From positions 1-6,785 of the forward strand of contig JAJYHU010000072.1 of NCBI GenBank assembly GCA_021784615.1: a DNA stretch of 6,785 nt. Direction: 5' to 3'. Shown here piece after piece: positions 5,682 to 6,785 of the stretch. The position numbers were made by a program, and so were the translations under genes. The number at the start of each line of letters is the position of its first letter. The stretch's first letter is position 1. A model generated the notes under the pieces. That model was given only the letters and a program-made list of their open reading frames with translations, was not told the DNA's origin and ran no database searches. The DNA comes from Acidobacteriota bacterium. GTDB taxonomy: Bacteria > Acidobacteriota > Terriglobia > UBA7540.

Positions 5682-6785
5682 CTACGTCCTATCACGGAGG
5701 GGCTGGTAGGCACACCACGAGTCGGTTGCCAGATGGTCCCCGGTCAGCGCATAGGCTCGCGAGCGCGAACCGCCGCAGATGGTGCGGTATTCACACTGAC
5801 GGCAGCGGCCGTGCAGGGCCTCAGGGTCGCGCAGCTCGCGCATGAGCGGGGAGTCACGATAGATCTCGGCTAAACCCTGCAATCGCACATTGCCTGCTGA
5901 AATCGGCAGGAAACCGCTCGGATAAACTTCGCCCAGGTGGGAAACAAAAACAAAGCCCTTGCCCGCATTTACTCCGTGAGGCGCAAGCCCGATGGTGTGC
6001 CCCGGGCCTTCGGACCGCCGCAGTATTTCAGGCATCGACACCATGCCACGGTGAACCTGTTGTCCCTGCGAGGGCCGCGCAGGCTGGCCCTCAGCCTCAT
6101 GTTGCGCCACGTAGCGGCGATAGTGCGGTGCCTCGGTGACCTTCAGGATAAAGTAAGATCTCTTCTGAACTTCGTACAGGATGGCGAACAATTCCTCGCA
6201 CCGGCGCGCTTCGATTCCGTCCAAGACTTCTCCGCGTCCGACCGGAACCAGGAAAAACACCTCCCAGAAGACTGCCTGAAGGCGATCAACCAGTTCGGCC
6301 ATCTCGGAGAGGTGGGGCGCCGAACCACCCCAGAGCGTTGTGTTGATCTGCAGTGGGAGGCCACACTGGTGTGCCCATTGCGCTGTTTCCAGCGTCTTAT
6401 CAAAGGCCCCTTTGACGCAGCGGAAACCGTCGTGGAGATCAGCACGCGGATAATCGAGGCTGAGCGCCATCTGGTCGAGTCCTGCTCGTTTCAGATTTCG
6501 AACCTGGTCCGACGTCAGAGCGGGAGTTGCGGCTGGTACGGTGCCCATGCGGAGGCCAAGGCGCTTCCCTTCGCGCACCAGGTCCAGCAAGTCGGGGCGC
6601 TTGGCAGGATCGCCGCCGCTGAGTATGAAAACCGGCGTGCCCATCTGCTTGACCTCAGCCAGCAGCTTGAATCCCTCCTCGGTGGAAAGCTCTTCGGGAT
6701 GGCGCAAGGGCTGGGCCGATGCGCGGCAGTGCATGCATGCAAGGTCACAGGCCTGGGTTGTCTCCCAGATCACCAGAAAGGGTGC
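5682..6785 (-). CDS. Radical SAM protein with reduced SPASM/twitch C-terminus (5' end outside window)
   Basis: The frame is open from the right edge to a TAG at 5682-5684, giving 367 residues that lack only a short N-terminus. Residues begin APFLVIWETTQACDLACMHC; Cys13, Cys17 and Cys20 form the CxxxCxxC site for the [4Fe-4S] cluster that cleaves S-adenosylmethionine. SGGDP (56-60) is the GGE-like SAM-binding motif. The core barrel runs to about residue 220. The C-terminus has GKGFVFVSHLGEVYPSGFLP (about 275-294), then CRQC (328, 331), Cys337 and Cys358. This is fewer cysteines than a full seven-Cys SPASM domain, so one auxiliary cluster is likely. I recognise it as close to the radical SAM/SPASM group often loosely annotated as heme or PQQ biosynthesis (NirJ/PqqE-like). 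The substrate is not known, and no precursor peptide or heme gene is visible nearby. The GTG at 6771-6773 is internal (Val). The gene converges on ssrA with 34 bases between. Confidence 0.9.
   Translation of the reverse strand, partial: APFLVIWETTQACDLACMHCRASAQPLRHPEELSTEEGFKLLAEVKQMGTPVFILSGGDPAKRPDLLDLVREGKRLGLRMGTVPAATPALTSDQVRNLKRAGLDQMALSLDYPRADLHDGFRCVKGAFDKTLETAQWAHQCGLPLQINTTLWGGSAPHLSEMAELVDRLQAVFWEVFFLVPVGRGEVLDGIEARRCEELFAILYEVQKRSYFILKVTEAPHYRRYVAQHEAEGQPARPSQGQQVHRGMVSMPEILRRSEGPGHTIGLAPHGVNAGKGFVFVSHLGEVYPSGFLPISAGNVRLQGLAEIYRDSPLMRELRDPEALHGRCRQCEYRTICGGSRSRAYALTGDHLATDSWCAYQPLRDRT

Noticed and set aside
5519..5713. Minus-strand frame of 64 codons containing WRRGESNPRP across the tmRNA 3' end
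   Set aside because: This is the well-known artefact of translating the antisense of a tRNA-like T arm and CCA end; the tmRNA explains the bases.

Overview
The window looks like chromosomal DNA from a member of the Acidobacteriota, with moderately high GC and ordinary bacterial gene packing. That placement is an inference. It rests on the conserved C-terminus of the middle unknown protein, a pattern I associate with acidobacterial hypothetical proteins; on the style of the tmRNA tag (ANNTQFAYAA); and on the mix of a GH2-type glycosidase with a Slt-type transglycosylase. No sequence search was possible.

Layout from left to right. (1) Positions 1-1403, + strand: the C-terminal 466 residues of a glycoside hydrolase family 2-like protein whose start lies outside the window. 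(2) Positions 1404-1505: a short gap between convergent genes with no convincing terminator. (3) Positions 1506-3836, - strand: a secreted Slt70-type lytic transglycosylase with TPR-like helical repeats and an odd arginine-rich tail. (4) Positions 3833-5146, - strand: an uncharacterised GAF-like protein with a long Pro/Glu/Ala linker, overlapping gene 3 by four bases (GTGA). The two very probably form one operon. (5) Positions 5147-5277: a divergent intergenic region with a strong promoter for ssrA and a weaker candidate for the GAF/Slt operon. (6) Positions 5278-5647, + strand: a complete one-piece tmRNA (ssrA). (7) Positions 5682-6785, - strand: the C-terminal 367 residues of a radical SAM protein with a reduced SPASM/twitch-like C-terminus, running off the right edge and convergent with ssrA.

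Functionally, ssrA is a stand-alone ribosome-rescue RNA gene. The GAF/Slt pair suggests a cytosolic, possibly sensory, protein made together with a periplasmic peptidoglycan-cleaving enzyme. The glycosidase and the radical SAM protein have no evident functional tie to these. I found no mobile element, CRISPR array, phage gene or defence cassette. The points most worth a second look are the unknown GAF-linker protein coupled to the transglycosylase, the transglycosylase tail that may be frameshifted, and the convergent ssrA/radical SAM junction.
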